Source of the DNA: Lingula anatina
Taxonomy: Eukaryota > Brachiopoda > Lingulata > Lingulida > Lingulidae
Length of the DNA: 64,000 bases
Assembly (NCBI RefSeq): GCF_001039355.2
Contig: NW_019773570.1
Span: forward strand, 23,390 to 87,389
Reading direction: 5' to 3'
Numbering within the stretch: the first letter of the stretch is position 1; every line of letters begins with the position of its first letter. The translations under genes and the position numbers were made by a program. Below the pieces are notes generated by a model. That model was not told the origin of the DNA. It saw nothing but the letters and a program-made list of their open reading frames with translations, and made no database searches. Shown one piece after another: positions 61,091-64,000 of the stretch.

Positions 61091-64000
61091 GTAAGTTAAA
61101 TGAATGAAATGGCAGGACAGTTTTGGTACCACGTTCGATATCGATTACCTTCTATGGTGGGCCTACGGTAAACGACTAACTTTCCCTAACGTACAGGAAC
61201 CTGCTCTCTATCGCTTCCTCTATAATTGATGGAAAAACTACCACTGATGTCTAAAGACAGAAACAGAACCCTGTTGAGCACTTGTCGTTAGGATGTTACA
61301 TGTACATCTACCAGATCAGCCTGCGAGGTGAAAATTTTCATCTGCTCGCAACATGTATACCATTTAGTCCTGAGATTTTCTTCATAACAAGGCATAGTTG
61401 TATTTTTTAAATACTCAATGAAATGATCTACTTATTTTCTAAGAAAAGAAAAACATCGGAAATACCAACTGAAAAGAAATGCAGCAAAATTAGATTTTTT
61501 GGTGTCTGAATTTTATTTGTTGTAGGCTCTAATTCGTGATTTCTACGTTCAATTAATACTCTATTCGAGCGCATTATAAATTATCTGATAAATAACGGAT
61601 AACTTTGTAGCAATGAAGCTAGGTATTTGACAAAAATGGCAAGATTTGAAAAAGTGGTCCGATAGGTTTGAATTTTCTACTTCGGCTGTCAGCCGATATT
61701 GATTATGTTGTATTGATTTCCGGTCTGCGTTCGATGAAGTGTGTTTGAATCATTTGTTCTTCTCTGATGACATTGATACTGTTTATAAAAAGATTCGAAA
61801 ACAAAAGAGCTGCATTGTGTATCGTCCTGACGAAGCAGAGGAAATATATAGAAGTTCGATACACGGCGATAAAAGAAAGGGCAGGATGCAAACAAACAGT
61901 ATTTGCATTTTTTATATAAAAAAGTAAAATCGAACACTTGGCAAAACTCTCAAGCCTGAAGTTAATATTTTTGTGATTATCACATCTTTTTTCAATATGT
62001 AAAATCAGACAGTTCCTGGCACAAAATCAATTTACACCATGCAATGCTTTGGACGGGAAAAGAGGACATCACTTTATCACGATTTCCATTTTTTCAGGAA
62101 ATATTGATCACATTTTATTTCCTCTTCAAAGAAATATGAAAAAAAATCACATTGGATTCATTTTCATTTGGTAAAAGTAACGAAAAATCAAGGCTATGGC
62201 AGTAAGTGTAAGTTGAATCCAAAAACGTTTGATGACCACGCATTTTCGGGATAACAATAATAGCCAAATCGGTAATCGATACGTAAGTAAGGTGAAGGTT
62301 CTCTCTTTTATATAAAAAAGTTAGAGAGTGAGAAACTTATTATGATTATTTATTTTCTACGCTCTTTGCCTCCGTGTAGAAAGAAAATGACTGTTGTGCA
62401 TGCTACCAGCAGTGAGGTCAGCGCATATATCCGTGCTGCAGCAATGCAAACAATGCACTATGATGCAAACATATACTCCTATAGTCATATTAGATTCTCT
62501 GCAAATGGTCGATAGAGCTAATTAAAACGGGAGTATGTCGACGCTCCCTTCCCTTAGAAAGCCAATAACGGACACTTTTTCTCTATTTTCTTGTGAATTT
62601 TACGTATTCCCTAAACGAAAATAGATGGATATATTCTACCAATTCTCGTAAGGAGTGTTCAACAAATTTTTCGACCTATTAACATTTTCTCAACTTTTGA
62701 ATTTCGAAGAAAGACCGTGGCTCGGCATACTAATCAACCTAGCTCAGCATTTTTTAACCTTTCTGTAACACAACACACTGTATGTGAACGTTGTAGAATT
62801 TTTATTGAAAGACCCGCTGTGTTATTCTTTGACAATTAAAAAACCCCAAATCACGATACATAATTAGTTTAGATCTACACTTTTTCTTCAACGCAATCCC
62901 GGGCCTGGGTCTGAGTTCGATTACTTTGGTAAACAAGCCACATCTATATTTTTTCCGATGGTAGTCCAAAGCAAATTCCAATTTTTATACGTTTTTTATC
63001 AATTGTTCGGAAGCTTTTGGAAACTAGAAATGAAACAAAACTACGAAGAAATATAGAACGCACGGTAATAGATTATTGATAAAATAAAGGTTGAGTAGCA
63101 CTGGAAACAGTATACTTGACTATTGTTAAATAATTAATTACTTCTTTTACAAAACGGGATATCGATTCAATTAGCCATTCAATCACCATATATAGGCGCA
63201 ATGACACCCATGGATCGCCCATACTATAAAACGAAAAAAGGATTAACTAAAATCAATATTGCACGAGCAATTTTTTTGCGAAAATGGAGAAAGCGATAAA
63301 TAATGCAAAAAAAAAAAATGAATAGAAAGCTATATTCAAAGCACGTACTTCCAGAAAAGCATAATAAAAAATGGATAGATTTTATCTTAGAAAAAGATTC
63401 AACTGAATATCATGCGATATACTTAAGGGGAAGTTCATTTTTATTTCGCCAGAAGCTGAATTAGAATCAAATAATGACTGAAACTCTCGTTCTACATAGG
63501 TCGATCCAATTCCGGGGGACTCTCGCTTAACGCAATTAACAGATTAACACAGATTAACACGCCTCCCCTTGTACTCCTATAATCACCGGTTTTCCCGTTT
63601 TCTGCTCTCCGCCAGGAGAAGGCATGTTAGTCTGTTGATCTGAATGCATTCAGCGAGAATCTTGCGGAGTTGGATCGATCTCCGTAGAACGATAGTTGCA
63701 TTGGGAATGAGCCCGAAGAAAAAGCGGAATAAGTTGCTAATTTTTCCTCAAAGACACACACGCTTACTTCACAAAGTATAGACATAAAAAAAGGAAAAAC
63801 GATATCCTTTTGATTAACCATCTTTAAAACAAATTCTCTCTGTTTTTATATTCCTATCTGTTGGGCATTTTTGTTTCGACATACAGTCTCTATTGCTTTA
63901 AAGAGGCAGACTGTTACTTGCTGTCTTTTACCTACAGTCAGCTTTTATATTCTTGACGCCTTGATACTTGTAAACAATTTTTGCAATACTGTCAACAATA
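61091..64000. other. Probable first intron, right end of the window
   Basis: No further exon is recognised for the plus-strand gene. A foldback-family element is at 63487-63714. The minus- and plus-strand open frames near 61690-61940 overlap each other and show no domain. Confidence 0.4.
63487..63714. mobile_element. Foldback-family MITE
   Basis: Left arm GTTCTACATAGGTCGATCC, then ACTCTCGCTTAACGCA; the right arm is its imperfect complement and continues to CATTCCCAATGC. The interior has CACGCCTCCCCTTGT, like the loop side of the element at 30411. Non-coding. Confidence 0.7.

Noticed and set aside
1-64000. CRISPR arrays, rRNA, tRNA and prokaryotic operons
   Set aside because: No regularly spaced direct repeats, no tRNA-like A and B boxes with a cloverleaf and no rRNA segments were recognised; the gene structure is that of an animal nuclear genome.

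Overview
The window is animal nuclear DNA: AT-rich, with short coding exons, GT-AG introns, many microsatellites and many short inverted-repeat elements. Gene content (prostaglandin-dehydrogenase-like SDRs, DCAF1, an HMGA-like AT-hook protein, a Ly6/uPAR-type GPI protein) together with the CCTCCGCCAAGG-ended repeat suggests a marine invertebrate, perhaps a mollusc. The species cannot be fixed from the sequence alone. Two features look like assembly damage: an inverted duplication next to an N gap (30880-33500) and a tandem duplication bounded by single Ns (39372-42720).

Layout. (1) 1.3-9.9 kb, minus strand: two tandem, intact, seven-exon short-chain dehydrogenase genes (272 and 274 aa) with the same exon phases; exons 1-6 have identical lengths. 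They are 15-hydroxyprostaglandin dehydrogenase-like. (2) 11.4-27.9 kb, minus: a complete 37-exon DCAF1 (VprBP) gene of 1,462 aa; every splice phase closes. (3) 28.2-37.6 kb, plus: a gene head to head with DCAF1 that encodes a chromatin-type AT-hook protein. Each of its small exons carries at most one hook, all junctions are phase 0, and one 3,003-bp exon encodes about 11 more hooks. An in-phase acceptor inside that exon would give an ordinary HMGA-sized form of 189 aa instead of 1,160 aa. (4) 45.3-47.4 kb, plus: an intron-poor gene for a Rab-like GTPase with two N-terminal membrane segments and a coiled coil, with His at the catalytic Gln position. (5) 50.3-55.9 kb, minus: a three-exon gene for a Ly6/uPAR-like protein with a Thr-rich stalk and a GPI signal. 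(6) 61.03 kb, plus: a signal-peptide first exon of a gene that runs out of the window.

Between and inside the genes lie several short non-autonomous elements. One foldback/MITE family (ends resembling CATTCCCA...GATCGATC...GGGGATTCTCGCTAAATT) occurs at least five times. No prokaryotic operon, CRISPR, rRNA or convincing tRNA was seen. The genes look functionally independent; the only evident regulatory link is the shared DCAF1/AT-hook promoter interval, which holds an E2F-like site and an inverted CCAAT box.
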